A stretch of DNA of 64,000 bases from Alkaliphilus metalliredigens QYMF (lineage in GTDB: Bacteria; Bacillota; Clostridia; Peptostreptococcales; Natronincolaceae). This document shows positions 1-16,269 of the stretch, piece after piece. Both the position numbers and the translations under genes were made by a program. The stretch is taken from positions 1-64,000 of the forward strand of contig NC_009633.1 in NCBI RefSeq assembly GCF_000016985.1, given 5' to 3'. A model generated the notes under the pieces. It saw only the letters and a program-made list of their open reading frames with translations, made no database searches and was not told where the DNA came from. Position 1 is the stretch's first letter. Each line of letters begins with the position of its first letter.

Positions 1-49
1 AAACGGAGTATTAATAATAAAATTGAAAGTGCAGTTAGGGGGCTGTTAT

Positions 50-1396
50 ATGCACGATAACCTACCGCAGATATGGGAAAAGGCTATCAATTTAATCAAG
101 ACAGAACTTACTGAGGTTAGCTTTAATACATGGGTTAAACCCATCCAAGCCATTTCTTTGGATAATGAAACACTTGTACTGGGAGTACCTAATGACTTCA
201 CACAAGGGATATTAAATGCCCGTTATAATACTTTAATTAGTAATGCGGTGAAGCAAGTTACTTCTAAAAATTATGAAGTCCACATTGTAGTACCCTCAGA
301 GGAACGTGTTGGTGATACGCAGAATATCAACGCCAGAAGATCGAATGCCCAATCACCAATTATGGGTAATAGTCCTCTGATCTTAAATCCTAAATATACC
401 TTTGATACTTTTGTCATTGGTAATAGTAATCGTTTTGCCCATGCCGCTTCTGTGGCTGTGGCCGAGTCACCTGCAAAAGCCTATAACCCATTGTTTATTT
501 ATGGGGGAGTTGGTTTAGGCAAAACTCACTTAATGAATGCTATTGGTCACTACATCTTAGCAAACAATCCTAAAGCTAAGGTCGTTTATGTATCCTCAGA
601 AACTTTTACCAATGAATTAATTAACTCCATTCGTGATGATCGAAATGTAGAGTTTAGAAATCGCTATCGTAATGTTGACGTGCTCTTAGTTGATGATATT
701 CAATTCATCGCTGGTAAAGAAAGAACACAGGAGGAATTTTTCCATACATTTAATGCACTTCATGAATCTAATAAACAAATCATTATCTCTAGCGATAGAC
801 CCCCAAAAGAAATTCCTACTTTAGAAGAACGCTTAAGATCAAGGTTTGAATGGGGTTTGATTACTGATATTCAACCTCCTGACCTGGAAACACGTATTGC
901 CATCTTACGTAAAAAAGCCCAAATGGAGAATATTTATGTTCCCGATGAAGTGACGGCTCATATTGCAAAAAAAATACAATCCAATATTCGGGAACTTGAA
1001 GGCGCTTTGATCCGAATTGTTGCCTATTCTTCATTAACAAATAGTGAAGTAACAGTAGAGTTAGCCAGTGAAGCATTAAAGGAAATTTTTACTTCTAAAC
1101 CTCGGCTACTTAATGTTCCATTAATAAAAGAGGTGGTTTCAAACCATTTCAGTATCAAGCTTGAAGATTTTGACTCTAAAAAACGGACAAGATCAATTTC
1201 TTATCCAAGACAGGTTGCTATGTATCTTACAAGGGAATTAACAGATCTCTCTCTCCCTAAAATAGGCGACGAGTTTGGAGGCAGGGATCATACAACTGTT
1301 ATGCATGCTCATAGTAAAATTGTAAATGAGATTAACAGTGATTCAGACCTGAAAAATAAACTTGATGCAATCATAAAGGAATTGAAGAGTGATTAA
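50..1396 (+). CDS. dnaA: Chromosomal replication initiator DnaA
   Basis: DnaA is the AAA+ ATPase that binds DnaA boxes at oriC, opens the duplex and helps load the helicase. Numbering from the ATG at 50 gives 448 residues, the usual length. An N-terminal DnaB/DnaD-interaction domain (to about residue 80) and a variable linker are followed by the AAA+ core. Its Walker A motif GGVGLGKTH is near residues 152-160 and its Walker B motif LLVDDIQF near 212-219. The C-terminal domain carries the DnaA-box-binding signature [12 protein letters not shown]. The frame is open upstream to a TTG at 23, but a GGGGG ribosome-binding site just before the ATG at 50 decides the start. It heads the classic origin cluster with dnaN. 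The promoter lies outside the window. Confidence 0.98.
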   Translation: MHDNLPQIWEKAINLIKTELTEVSFNTWVKPIQAISLDNETLVLGVPNDFTQGILNARYNTLISNAVKQVTSKNYEVHIVVPSEERVGDTQNINARRSNAQSPIMGNSPLILNPKYTFDTFVIGNSNRFAHAASVAVAESPAKAYNPLFIYGGVGLGKTHLMNAIGHYILANNPKAKVVYVSSETFTNELINSIRDDRNVEFRNRYRNVDVLLVDDIQFIAGKERTQEEFFHTFNALHESNKQIIISSDRPPKEIPTLEERLRSRFEWGLITDIQPPDLETRIAILRKKAQMENIYVPDEVTAHIAKKIQSNIRELEGALIRIVAYSSLTNSEVTVELASEALKEIFTSKPRLLNVPLIKEVVSNHFSIKLEDFDSKKRTRSISYPRQVAMYLTRELTDLSLPKIGDEFGGRDHTTVMHAHSKIVNEINSDSDLKNKLDAIIKELKSD

Positions 1397-1407
1397 TTCA
1401 CATACTC

Positions 1408-1445
1408 ATTAACAGTCTCTGTGAATGGGCTGTTAATAGTTTTTA
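1408..1445 (+). terminator. Weak terminator-like hairpin after dnaA
   Basis: An 8-bp stem (ATTAACAG 1408-1415 with CTGTTAAT 1430-1437) and a 14-base loop are followed by a short T-rich run. It sits 11 bases after the dnaA stop codon. The stem is AT-rich, so termination is probably partial. Confidence 0.4.
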
Positions 1446-1461
1446 GTTACTTTGATTTTTC

Positions 1462-1627
1462 TTAATATGTGTATAACTTGTCCCAGCTTTTGAACATTTC
1501 CTCCACATGTGTATAGTTTTGTTTTTAAGCGGTACGCCTATTTATCCACAAATTAACAGGCCTTACTACTAATACTACTAAATTTGTTTATTTATATTAT
1601 CTATAAATGAGAGGGAGGTTATCCACA
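1462..1627 (+). other. oriC: Replication origin (oriC, dnaA-dnaN spacer): DnaA boxes, DnaA-trio-like repeat, AT-rich region
   Basis: The spacer holds perfect DnaA boxes TTATCCACA at 1542-1550 and 1619-1627. It also holds a TTATACACA box on the minus strand (1468-1476) and a near match, CTATACACA, on the minus strand (1508-1516). Directly after the 1542 box comes a short GC-containing step (AGGCC). Then TACTACTAATACTACTA-type triplets (1563-1583) and an AT-rich stretch (about 1581-1608) follow. This order (box, GC step, trios, AT-rich) is that of the basal unwinding element described for Bacillus subtilis. The call rests on this architecture and on the dnaA/dnaN flanks. Further boxes may lie upstream of dnaA, outside the window. 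Confidence 0.85.
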
Positions 1628-1628
1628 A

Positions 1629-2735
1629 ATGCATTTTTCTTGTAGCCAAAAAGCGTTAATGCACAGTATCTCAATTGTACAAAAAGGGGTATCTGCTAAA
1701 ACCACGTTACCCATATTAAAAGGGATCTACATTGAAACAAATAACGAAGGATTAAGGTTAGTTGGAACAGATCTAGAGATTGGTATCGAGCACGTAATGG
1801 AAGCAGATGTTTTACAGGAAGGAATTGTTGTTGTTGATGCAAGACTATTCAGTGAGATCATTCGAAAGCTTCCTGATGCTGAAGTAGACATTACCTTAAA
1901 AGAAAATAATCAACTAGAGATTAAATGCGCAAGTACAGAATTTAATATTTTAGTTTATTCTCCAGATGAATTTCCAGAGCTCCCCATAGTAGAAGAGGAC
2001 CAGGTTTATGAAATAGCACAGGAATTATTTAAAGGGATGATTCGTCAGACTGTATTTGCAACATCCCAAGATGAATCAAGGCCAATTTTAACAGGTGTGT
2101 TAATGGAGATTGAGGAAAATACATTAAATATGGTAGCCCTAGATGGATATAGATTAGCATTGAGAAAAGGAAAAATTTCAGGCAATAGTAACCATAAGGT
2201 TGTTGTTCCGGCTAAAACCTTAAATGAGGTGAATCGGATTCTGAACCCAGATGAAGAAGAACCTCTACACATTACGTTAACAAATAATCATGCACTTTTT
2301 ACTGCTGGTAAAACAAAATTAATTTCTAGATTGTTAGAAGGAGAATTTATTAATTATAAGCAGATTTTACCTAAAGAACATCGTTCAAAGGTTACAATAA
2401 AGGGAAAAGAAATATTAAATAGTATAGAAAGAGCGTCCTTATTAGCAAAGGAAGGTAGGAATAACTTAGTCAGGTTTGTTGTGAATGATGAGAAAATGGT
2501 GATTACTTCAAATTCTGAATTAGGAAAAGTTCATGAGGAAATAAACATTGTTCTTGAAGGAGAAGATATAGAAATTGCTTTTAACTCTAAATACTTTATT
2601 GATGCATTAAAGGTGATAGATGATGAAGAAGTTTGTTTAGAATTTACGACTAACTTAAGTCCAGGAATTTTAAAACCCTTAGCAAATGAGAATTATACCT
2701 ATCTTGTGCTTCCAGTACGGTTAGCATCTAACTAG
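1629..2735 (+). CDS. dnaN: DNA polymerase III beta subunit (sliding clamp)
   Basis: DnaN is the ring-shaped clamp that tethers the replicative polymerase to DNA. At 368 residues it has the standard length for three clamp folds. Typical features are the N-terminal stretch around TTLPILKGIYIE, the middle segment DESRPILTGVLME and the C-terminal end LVLPVRL, which forms part of the protein-binding groove. The start ATG at 1629 follows a GAGGGAGG ribosome-binding site at 1611-1618. A perfect DnaA box fills the space between that site and the ATG, so DnaA binding or origin activity could affect dnaN expression. It is followed by a strong terminator. Confidence 0.98.
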   Translation: MHFSCSQKALMHSISIVQKGVSAKTTLPILKGIYIETNNEGLRLVGTDLEIGIEHVMEADVLQEGIVVVDARLFSEIIRKLPDAEVDITLKENNQLEIKCASTEFNILVYSPDEFPELPIVEEDQVYEIAQELFKGMIRQTVFATSQDESRPILTGVLMEIEENTLNMVALDGYRLALRKGKISGNSNHKVVVPAKTLNEVNRILNPDEEEPLHITLTNNHALFTAGKTKLISRLLEGEFINYKQILPKEHRSKVTIKGKEILNSIERASLLAKEGRNNLVRFVVNDEKMVITSNSELGKVHEEINIVLEGEDIEIAFNSKYFIDALKVIDDEEVCLEFTTNLSPGILKPLANENYTYLVLPVRLASN

Positions 2736-2739
2736 TTTT

Positions 2740-2769
2740 AACCCAGCAAATTGCTGGGTTTATATTTTG
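2740..2769 (+). terminator. Intrinsic terminator after dnaN
   Basis: A 9-bp GC-containing stem, AACCCAGCA/TGCTGGGTT (2740-2748 and 2752-2760), with a 3-base loop is followed by TATATTTTG. It lies four bases after the dnaN stop codon, so yaaA-recF may use their own promoter or rely on read-through. Confidence 0.75.
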
Positions 2770-2818
2770 AATAAAGCGATAAAATAATAAGATAAAATCG
2801 AAAGGAGGGTTAAAGTTA

Positions 2819-3028
2819 ATGTTAAAAGAAGTTAAAATTGAAGGGGAATACATTAAGTTAGATCAAATATTAAAGTTAGGTGAATTAGTAGGAAGTGGGG
2901 GACAGGCGAAATTACTTATTTTAAACGGAGAAGTTAAAGTAAATGGTAATATCGTAATTCAACGAGGTAAAAAGATCCGACCAGGAGATATTGTTGAATT
3001 ATTTGATGATAAAGTTAAAGTTATTTAA
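2819..3028 (+). CDS. yaaA: S4-domain RNA-binding protein YaaA (RlbA family)
   Basis: This 69-residue protein consists of little more than one S4 RNA-binding domain: LDQILKLGELVGSGGQAKLLI, then the typical NGEVKVNG turn and RGKKIRPGD. In many Firmicutes this small gene lies between dnaN and recF. It has been linked to ribosome assembly through RNA binding, though its exact role is not settled. A strong ribosome-binding site, AAAGGAGGG, lies shortly before the ATG. The position and size match the family exactly. Confidence 0.92.
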   Translation: MLKEVKIEGEYIKLDQILKLGELVGSGGQAKLLILNGEVKVNGNIVIQRGKKIRPGDIVELFDDKVKVI

Positions 3029-3114
3029 GATTAGCTTTAATAAAACAAATACCTTAGCAAAATAGTCACTTAAATAAAAAAAGTAGTACATCTCCGAATT
3101 AGGGGGAGGATAAT

Positions 3115-4221
3115 ATGATCATTGAGGGATTGAAGCTTATTAACTTTAGAAATTATGAGCAACTTCAACTTCAACTTCATCCAAAGTTAAATATTTTTGT
3201 GGGTGAGAATGCCCAAGGTAAGACTAATGTTCTTGAAGCAGTCTATTTAAGTGCCATAGGAAAATCCTTTCGAACCAGTAAAGATCAAGAAATGATTTTT
3301 GTGGATAAACATCAGGCTTATGTTCAAGTTAAAGTAAAGAGAGTCGTCTATGAAAATAATATTGAACTAAGACTTAATGTAGATAAAAAGAAGAATATTA
3401 AAGTGAATCAAGTGCCTCTACTGAAATTAGGCGAGCTTCTTGGAAATCTAAATATTGTTTTGTTTTCACCTGAGGATCTAAAGATTATTAAAGAGGGTCC
3501 AGGGGAGAGAAGAAAATTTATAGATGGGGAAATTTCACAAATAGCCCCTAAATATTACTATAACTTGAATCAATATAATAAAATACTTCAACAGAGAAAC
3601 AAACTCTTGAAGTACCATAAAGGAAAAAAACTTGACTTAGAGGTATGGAATGAACAATTAGCTAATATTGGCGCTTCACTGATTATTTATCGGAGAAACT
3701 TTATCAAAAGAATTGCCATATTGGCTAAGTTAATGCATCGCAAAATAACAGATGGTATTGAGACATTAGAAATTGAATACAAAAGCAGTGTTTTGATTAA
3801 AGATCATGATACAGTTGATCAAATAAGAGTTGGTTTTTTAAAAGAGTTAAACCAATCCGCGGATGAAGAAAGGCGAAGAGGAGTTACATTGGTAGGTCCT
3901 CATCGTGATGACTTGAACTTCAATATTAATGGATTAGAGGTAAAAACCTATGGGTCTCAAGGTCAACAGCGAACAGCAGTGTTATCTCTTAAATTGGCAG
4001 AGTTAGAATTAATAAAAGGTGAAGTAGGAGAATATCCTGTTTTATTACTTGATGATGTAATGAGTGAATTAGACATGAAAAGGCAAAATGATTTAATATA
4101 TCATTTAAAGCATGTACAAACATTAGTTACAACAACGATGCTAGAGCCATTAAATATTAAAAATGTGCAAGATAAAGCCCTCTTTAGAGTGATAAAGGGA
4201 GAAATAGGGAAATATGAGTAA
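3115..4221 (+). CDS. recF: DNA replication and repair protein RecF
   Basis: RecF is an SMC-like ATPase that, with RecO and RecR, loads RecA at single-strand gaps. At 368 residues it has the family length. The N-terminal Walker A motif is GENAQGKTN (residues 30-38). The ABC signature region is around [18 protein letters not shown], and the Walker B motif is [13 protein letters not shown] near residue 325. An AGGGGGAGG ribosome-binding site precedes the ATG at 3115. The order yaaA-recF-remB-gyrB is the conserved Firmicutes origin order. Confidence 0.98.
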
Positions 4222-4309
4222 CTTTTCAAAAACAACTTAGATTTTCTTTTATTATTATTAGATAAAGGTTATAATAAGTAGATGTACCAAAAAGCGAGGA
4301 GGAAGGTAG

Positions 4310-4597
4310 ATGTTTCTTCATCTAGGAGGAGAAATTGCAGTACATTCAAGTGAAGTTATTGCAATACTTGATATAGAATCAACATTAAAATCCAAAGATA
4401 GCAAAGCTTTTTTAAAAATATGTAAAGAAAAAGGATTTATCCATAAAATTACCAATGAAGAACCTAGATCCTTTGTAATTACTGAAAAACAAGAACATCT
4501 AGCTAAATCTGGTAATCGGATTCGAAAGTTGGTTATTTATTATTCTCCGATATCTGCACCCACATTACAAAAACGTGCAGCTTTTATTCCGGAATAA
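4310..4597 (+). CDS. remB: Extracellular matrix regulator RemB (YaaB, DUF370 family)
   Basis: This 95-residue protein has the DUF370 signature start MFLHLGGEIAVHSSEVIAILDIE. In Bacillus subtilis the equivalent gene in this same place (recF-remB-gyrB) encodes RemB, a small factor that acts with RemA to promote matrix gene expression. The GAGGAAGG ribosome-binding site sits just upstream of the ATG. The C-terminal half, ending in SAPTLQKRAAFIPE, is typical of the RemB branch. The function is inferred from family and location; nothing in this window shows matrix genes. Confidence 0.9.
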   Translation: MFLHLGGEIAVHSSEVIAILDIESTLKSKDSKAFLKICKEKGFIHKITNEEPRSFVITEKQEHLAKSGNRIRKLVIYYSPISAPTLQKRAAFIPE

Positions 4598-4639
4598 GAA
4601 TATAGCAAGATTGAATTAATTTCGGGGACTAATGAGTAG

Positions 4640-6559
<1,920 letters not shown>

Positions 6560-6575
6560 TAAAGGGGGATGAAAG

Positions 6576-9068
6576 ATGATAGATAACAAAGATAATATAG
6601 TCCCTATAAATATAGAAAGTGAAATGAAAAAATCATATATAGATTATTCTATGAGTGTTATCGTAGGAAGAGCCCTTCCAGATGTAAGAGATGGACTTAA
6701 ACCTGTTCATAGAAGAATATTATACTCTATGATTGAGCTAGGAGTGACTCCTGATAAACCACATAAAAAATCAGCACGTATCGTCGGGGATGTTTTAGGT
6801 AAGTACCATCCCCATGGTGATACTGCTGTATATGATGCAATGGTTCGTTTGGCTCAAGATTTTTCAATGAGATATTTATTAGTAGATGGTCATGGTAACT
6901 TCGGATCTGTTGATGGTGATGGCGCAGCTGCTATGCGTTATACAGAGGCGAGACTATCTAAAATATCTGTAGAGATGATTAGGGATATTAACAAAGAAAC
7001 TGTAGATTATAGACCAAACTTCGACGAAACATTAAAAGAACCTGCTGTACTTCCAAGTCGATTTCCAAATTTACTTGTTAATGGGTCTAACGGTATTGCT
7101 GTTGGAATGGCTACTAATATTCCACCTCACAATTTAGGAGAGGTAATAGATAGTGTTGTTACTTTAATTGATGATTCTGAGGCTGAAATAGAAGATTTTA
7201 TGGAACATATTAAAGGCCCAGACTTTCCAACTGGTGGTATTATTTTGGGTACAGAAGGAATTAAAGATGCTTATACAACAGGTAGAGGTAAGATTAAAGT
7301 AAGAGCTAAAGCAAGTATAGAAGAGATGAGTAAGGGAAGACAACACATTATTGTGAATGAAATTCCATATCAAGTAAATAAGGCGAGACTAATTGAAAAA
7401 ATAGCAGAATTGGTAAGAGACAAAAAAATAGAAGGTATTTCTGATCTAAGAGATGAAAGTGATAGAGAAGGAATGCGTATCGTAATAGAACTTAAAAGAG
7501 ATGCAAATGCAAATGTTGTACTTAATAAATTATATAAACATACTCAACTAGAAGATACTTTTGGTGTGATTATGATTGCAATCGTTGATGGTCAACCTAA
7601 AGTATTGAATTTAAAGGAAGTATTAACTCATTATTTAAATCATCAAAAAGATATCATTGTTAGAAGAACAAAATTTGATTTAAATAAGGCTGAAGATAGA
7701 GCACATATATTAGAGGGATTAAAGATAGCTTTAGATAACTTAGATGAGGTTATTAAGCTAATTAGAGGTTCAGATAATACTCAAATAGCTAAAGCTGGAT
7801 TAATGGAAAAATTCAGTCTATCAGAAAAGCAAGCACAAGCGATTTTAGATATGAGATTGCAAAAGCTTACAGGTTTGGAAATAGAAAAAGTTGAAGAAGA
7901 ATATAAAGAATTAATAAAGATTATTAACCATTTAAAAGAAATATTAGCAAATGAAAGATTACTTCTTGATATTATTAAAGAGGAATTATTAGAAATAAGA
8001 GAAAAATATGCAGATAAAAGAAGAACAGAAATAGCAATTGATCCAGGATCAATTAATATGATCGATTTAGTTGATGAAGAGGATGTTGTAATTACCCTTA
8101 CTCACTTTGGTTATATTAAAAGATTACCAATCGATACCTATAGAAGCCAAAAAAGAGGTGGAAAAGGGATTTCAGGGGTAACAACTCGAGATGAAGACTT
8201 TGTTGAGAAGTTAACGATTACTTCTACCCATAGCCCACTTCTTTTCTTCACCAATTTAGGTAAGGTTTATAAGCTCAATGTTTATGAAATACCAGAAGGT
8301 AGAAGACAAGCAAAGGGAACAGCCATTGTTAATTTGTTGCAGTTATCGGCAAATGAAAAAATTGCGGCTGTCATTCCTGTTGACCGAGATTGTAATGAAC
8401 AATACCTAGTGATGGCAACACAAAAAGGAATTATTAAAAAGACAGAGTTGTGTCAATTTGATAATACTCGAAAAACGGGATTAATGGCTATCAATATTCG
8501 TGAAGATGATGAATTGATCAGTGTTAGGTTAATCAACAAAGAGCAAGAGATTTTTATGATCACTTCCCAAGGGATGTCCATTCGATTTAAAGAAGACAAT
8601 GTAAGGGATATGGGTAGGACTGCTATGGGGGTAAAAGGAATTAACCTTGCTGAGAAGGATTATGTAGTCGCCATGGAGGTACTAGAAGATAATAAGGATT
8701 TATTGGTAGTCAGTGAAAATGGACTTGGAAAGAGAACAGATTTAAGTGAGTATAGATTACAGACACGAGGTGGTAAGGGAATTAAAACTTACAAAGTGTC
8801 TAAGAAAACTGGCAACTTAATTGGTGCCAAAATTGTAGAGGATCATGACGAAATACTACTGATGACCAACGAGGGTATTGTCATTAGACTTAATGTAAAA
8901 GGAATCTCTAAAATGGGTCGAGCAACTAGAGGGGTTACTTTAATGAATACAGGAACAGAGAAAAGTATTGTATCAATAGCTCAAATACCCTATCATGAAG
9001 AAGTAATAATCCAAGAAATGATTGAAGAAATAAGTGAAGAAAAAGATGAAGAAAAAGATGAAGAATAG
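6576..9068 (+). CDS. gyrA: DNA gyrase subunit A
   Basis: GyrA breaks and rejoins DNA. In this 830-residue protein the catalytic tyrosine is Tyr122 in [10 protein letters not shown]. The quinolone-resistance region, [10 protein letters not shown], has Thr83 and Asp87 in the Escherichia coli numbering, where Thr at 83 is common in Clostridia. The C-terminal half has the six-bladed DNA-wrapping domain, with the GyrA-box QKRGGKGIS (about residues 526-534) and related repeats such as QTRGGKGIK. The last 20 residues form a very acidic tail rich in Glu and Asp. A strong terminator follows 90 bases later. Confidence 0.99.
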   Translation: MIDNKDNIVPINIESEMKKSYIDYSMSVIVGRALPDVRDGLKPVHRRILYSMIELGVTPDKPHKKSARIVGDVLGKYHPHGDTAVYDAMVRLAQDFSMRYLLVDGHGNFGSVDGDGAAAMRYTEARLSKISVEMIRDINKETVDYRPNFDETLKEPAVLPSRFPNLLVNGSNGIAVGMATNIPPHNLGEVIDSVVTLIDDSEAEIEDFMEHIKGPDFPTGGIILGTEGIKDAYTTGRGKIKVRAKASIEEMSKGRQHIIVNEIPYQVNKARLIEKIAELVRDKKIEGISDLRDESDREGMRIVIELKRDANANVVLNKLYKHTQLEDTFGVIMIAIVDGQPKVLNLKEVLTHYLNHQKDIIVRRTKFDLNKAEDRAHILEGLKIALDNLDEVIKLIRGSDNTQIAKAGLMEKFSLSEKQAQAILDMRLQKLTGLEIEKVEEEYKELIKIINHLKEILANERLLLDIIKEELLEIREKYADKRRTEIAIDPGSINMIDLVDEEDVVITLTHFGYIKRLPIDTYRSQKRGGKGISGVTTRDEDFVEKLTITSTHSPLLFFTNLGKVYKLNVYEIPEGRRQAKGTAIVNLLQLSANEKIAAVIPVDRDCNEQYLVMATQKGIIKKTELCQFDNTRKTGLMAINIREDDELISVRLINKEQEIFMITSQGMSIRFKEDNVRDMGRTAMGVKGINLAEKDYVVAMEVLEDNKDLLVVSENGLGKRTDLSEYRLQTRGGKGIKTYKVSKKTGNLIGAKIVEDHDEILLMTNEGIVIRLNVKGISKMGRATRGVTLMNTGTEKSIVSIAQIPYHEEVIIQEMIEEISEEKDEEKDEE

Positions 9069-9158
9069 TTTTAAATAATTATGTTTAATCTAATTATTTT
9101 GGGGAAATAATAATAATGAAGCCTCACAACTTCAGATGCAACCCCCATATTCAATGTA

Positions 9159-9194
9159 GCAAAGGCATATCTTAGGATATGCCTTTGCTTTTTT
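9159..9194 (+). terminator. Strong intrinsic terminator after gyrA
   Basis: A perfect 12-bp stem, GCAAAGGCATAT/ATATGCCTTTGC (9159-9170 and 9177-9188), with a 6-base loop is followed by six T. It closes the gyrBA transcription unit. Confidence 0.9.
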
Positions 9195-9274
9195 GAAATA
9201 ACTAACAAAGTGTTGAAAAATTTGATATAATTAATGTATTAAAGAATTTCATGTAATTAGAGAAACGAAAAAAT

Positions 9275-9299
9275 GTTTAATTAATAAATTATAGGGTAA
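9275..9299 (+). promoter_or_regulatory. Sigma-B-type promoter for rsbV-rsbW-sigB
   Basis: GTTTAA (9275-9280) is followed after 13 bases by GGGTAA (9294-9299). This is the -35/-10 pattern and spacing known for Bacillus sigma-B promoters. It lies 33 bases upstream of the rsbV start codon, so the operon is probably autoregulated, as in Bacillus. No equally good sigma-A promoter was obvious in the same gap. Confidence 0.7.
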
Positions 9300-9332
9300 A
9301 ATTTATTCTAGAGAAATAGGGGGGAACATGGT

Positions 9333-9650
9333 ATGTCACTAAGTGTTAATAAACAGTTCAATGATGAAGAAAACTTATGGACAGTACAATTGGCCGGTGA
9401 AGTGGATATATATACTGCAGGACAATTGAAGGAAGCTTTTATTAAAATGATAGAAGAAAGAAAAGAGACAATTAAAATTGATTGTGAAGAACTAGTCTAT
9501 ATAGATAGCACTGGATTAGGGGTTTTAATTGGTGCACTTAAAAGACTTAAACAAGAAAAAAAAGAAATTATGTTGTTTAATATTAAGCCTAGCATTAAAA
9601 AACTATTAAATATTACGGGATTAGATAAGATTTTTATTATTGAGGGGTGA
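9333..9650 (+). CDS. rsbV: Anti-sigma factor antagonist RsbV (STAS domain)
   Basis: This 105-residue protein is a single STAS domain. The family's phosphorylation site is present as IDSTGLGVLIG, with Ser59 the expected target. In the partner-switching scheme, unphosphorylated RsbV binds the RsbW kinase and frees sigma B. RsbW inactivates it by phosphorylation. The ribosome-binding site is AGGGGGG upstream of the ATG. The gene overlaps the RsbW ribosome-binding site and is followed by rsbW and sigB. That makes RsbV more likely than the sporulation paralogue SpoIIAA. No RsbU/RsbP-type phosphatase that would reactivate it lies in the window. Confidence 0.9.
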   Translation: MSLSVNKQFNDEENLWTVQLAGEVDIYTAGQLKEAFIKMIEERKETIKIDCEELVYIDSTGLGVLIGALKRLKQEKKEIMLFNIKPSIKKLLNITGLDKIFIIEG

Positions 9651-9654
9651 GATT

Positions 9655-10116
9655 TTGTTTACTATGCACAATGCAAAGGAGCAAAGGAGTATGAATGAAA
9701 AAAAGAACGATGAAATTAAATTAACAATACCAAACAAACCCGAATATGTAAGTGTGGTTCGATTAACTGTGTCTTCTATAGCAAATAGGATGGGTTTTGA
9801 TGTAGAACAAATTGAAGACATTAAAATTGCTACAGCTGAAGCATGTACAAATGCCATAACACATGGAAAGTGTGATGTAGAGGAGTCCTTCGATATTAAA
9901 TTTATAATTGATGAAGGCAAGCTAGTGATTTCTGTATTTGATAATGGAAAAGGATGTATGATTAATAATATCAAAAAACCTGACTTAATTAATCCGAAAG
10001 AGGGAGGGTTAGGTATTTTTATCATTAAATCACTGATGGATGATGTGAAGATTACTTCCGATGCTGATAAGGGGACGACAATCATAATGACAAAGTATGT
10101 GGGAGAGGATACTTAA
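9655..10116 (+). CDS. rsbW: Serine-protein kinase / anti-sigma-B factor RsbW
   Basis: RsbW is a GHKL-fold kinase that holds sigma B inactive and phosphorylates RsbV. The N-terminal part IPNKPEYVSVVRLTVSSIA closely resembles Bacillus RsbW rather than SpoIIAB. Next come the N box EACTNAITH, the G1 box VFDNGKGC and the G2 box GGLGIFIIKSLMDD, ending MTKY. I chose the TTG at 9655 because a GAGGGG site lies 7 bases before it. An ATG at 9664 is the main alternative. The frame also extends to a TTG at 9640 inside rsbV, which is unlikely to be used. The stop codon overlaps the sigB start (TAATG), which indicates translational coupling. Confidence 0.88.
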   Translation: MFTMHNAKEQRSMNEKKNDEIKLTIPNKPEYVSVVRLTVSSIANRMGFDVEQIEDIKIATAEACTNAITHGKCDVEESFDIKFIIDEGKLVISVFDNGKGCMINNIKKPDLINPKEGGLGIFIIKSLMDDVKITSDADKGTTIIMTKYVGEDT

Positions 10117-10916
10117 TGAAGAACATAGCAAGGGCTAATAAAATGGCTCTTAACAGAGATCACTCCCTAATGCATCTTACTGAAAAAGAACTCTTTATTG
10201 AATATCAAGAAAACAAAAAAGTTGAAGTGAGAAATGAACTGGTTAATCGTTATCTATATATCGCGGAAATACTATCAAAGAAGTTTCTAAATAAAGGAAT
10301 TGATTATGAAGATATTTATCAAGTTGCTTCTTTAGGTTTAATTTATGCAATTGAAAGATTTGATCTAAGTCGAGGTTTTGAGTTTTCAAGTTTTGCCACA
10401 CCAACGATTATTGGAGAGATAAAGAAGCACTTTAGAGATAAAGGCTGGTCTATTAGAGTTCCGAGAAGAATACAAGAGCTTTCTAAAAAAGTAAATACAG
10501 CAAAAATGACACTGCATCAAAATCTTCAAAGAACCCCGATGATTAAAGATATTGCTGAATATTTGAATTGTACGCAAGAAGAAGTGATGGAAGCAATGGA
10601 GGCAAGTCAAGTTTATACGCCTAAGTCCTTAGACTTAACTTATGATAATGATGGGGAAGATAAGGATATCCAATTAATTGACTTAATAGGAGAAAAGGAT
10701 AAGAATTTTGATGAAATTGAAAATCGAGATTTTTTGAAGAAAGCAATGAGAAACTTAAATGAAGTAGAAAAAAAGGTGTTAGAGGATAGGTTCTTTAATA
10801 GTAAGACACAAATGAATGTTGCAGAAGAATTAAATGTATCACAGATGACTGTCTCTAGGATGGAAAAGAGAATTATAGAGAAATTTAGAAAAGAATTAAA
10901 CAAGAGTATGGAATGA
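10116..10916 (+). CDS. sigB: RNA polymerase sigma factor SigB (sigma-70 family, general stress)
   Basis: This 266-residue sigma factor belongs to the SigB/SigF/SigG group. Region 2 has DYEDIYQVASLGLIYAIERFD and FSSFATPTIIGEIKKHFRDKGW, followed by the region 3 start VPRRIQELSKKV. Region 4 ends with a helix-turn-helix (NVAEELNVSQMTVSRMEKRI). The gene order rsbV-rsbW-sigB is that of the general stress regulon core. The sporulation factor SigF would have spoIIAA-spoIIAB ahead of it. The RsbW-like partner and the sigma-B-type promoter upstream favour SigB. A GC-rich hairpin follows directly. Confidence 0.88.
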   Translation: MKNIARANKMALNRDHSLMHLTEKELFIEYQENKKVEVRNELVNRYLYIAEILSKKFLNKGIDYEDIYQVASLGLIYAIERFDLSRGFEFSSFATPTIIGEIKKHFRDKGWSIRVPRRIQELSKKVNTAKMTLHQNLQRTPMIKDIAEYLNCTQEEVMEAMEASQVYTPKSLDLTYDNDGEDKDIQLIDLIGEKDKNFDEIENRDFLKKAMRNLNEVEKKVLEDRFFNSKTQMNVAEELNVSQMTVSRMEKRIIEKFRKELNKSME

Positions 10917-10918
10917 AA

Positions 10919-10941
10919 GGGGGGGAGTGATTAATCCCCCC
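10919..10941 (+). terminator. GC-rich hairpin after sigB
   Basis: A run of seven G (10919-10925) can pair with six C (10936-10941) around an AT-rich loop. The following bases (AGTATTATTAAA) form only a weak T-run. It lies between sigB and the first rRNA promoter. Confidence 0.6.
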
Positions 10942-11007
10942 AGTATTATTAAAAAAATGTTTATATAGCGATAATAAGGGTAAAAAATAGAACAGACAGC
11001 ATTTAAA

Positions 11008-11127
11008 TTGATTTTATGTCAAAAAGCTGATATAGTAGTACAAGTTGCCGAAAGACGAATGAAATTTAAAGGAAAAAGAAAAACTTCTTTAAAAACTATT
11101 GACAGACGGCATCAAAAATGATATATT
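11008..11127 (+). promoter_or_regulatory. Tandem promoters P1 and P2 of rRNA operon 1
   Basis: P1 is TTGATT (11008-11013), a 17-base spacer and TATAGT (11031-11036). P2 is TTGACA (11099-11104), 17 bases and TATATT (11122-11127). After P2 comes the leader with a GTCGC...GCGAC hairpin and the boxA-like TCTTTGAAAACT (11179-11190). That element recurs in the 16S-23S spacer and fits rRNA antitermination. Confidence 0.85.
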
Positions 11128-11320
11128 GATTAAGTCGCCAAAACGCGACGGGTTATACCAAGCAAGTTAGAAATCAGGTCTTTGAAAACTAAACAGTATA
11201 GATGTAAGCCAGCATATAAGTAGATTACCAAAATCTAAGATTTTGTGTAAGTCACTTACTCGGCGTAAGCCGAGATACCATTTTAGTTAACTAGAATGGA
11301 ACAAGAAATACCCAGAAATT

Positions 11321-16140
<4,820 letters not shown>

Positions 16141-16269
16141 AAAAGAAATATCCATAACATTGTGTAGTTTTGAGAGAATACTCTCAAAAAAACTTGAGCA
16201 CTTGAAATTTTAAAGTAAATACTTTAAAATTGAGTGCGACATGAAGCGCTGCGATAGCAGTAGCGAAAT

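Noticed and set aside
23-49. Upstream TTG start for DnaA
   Set aside because: The ribosome-binding site lies between this TTG and the ATG at 50, so only the ATG can use it.
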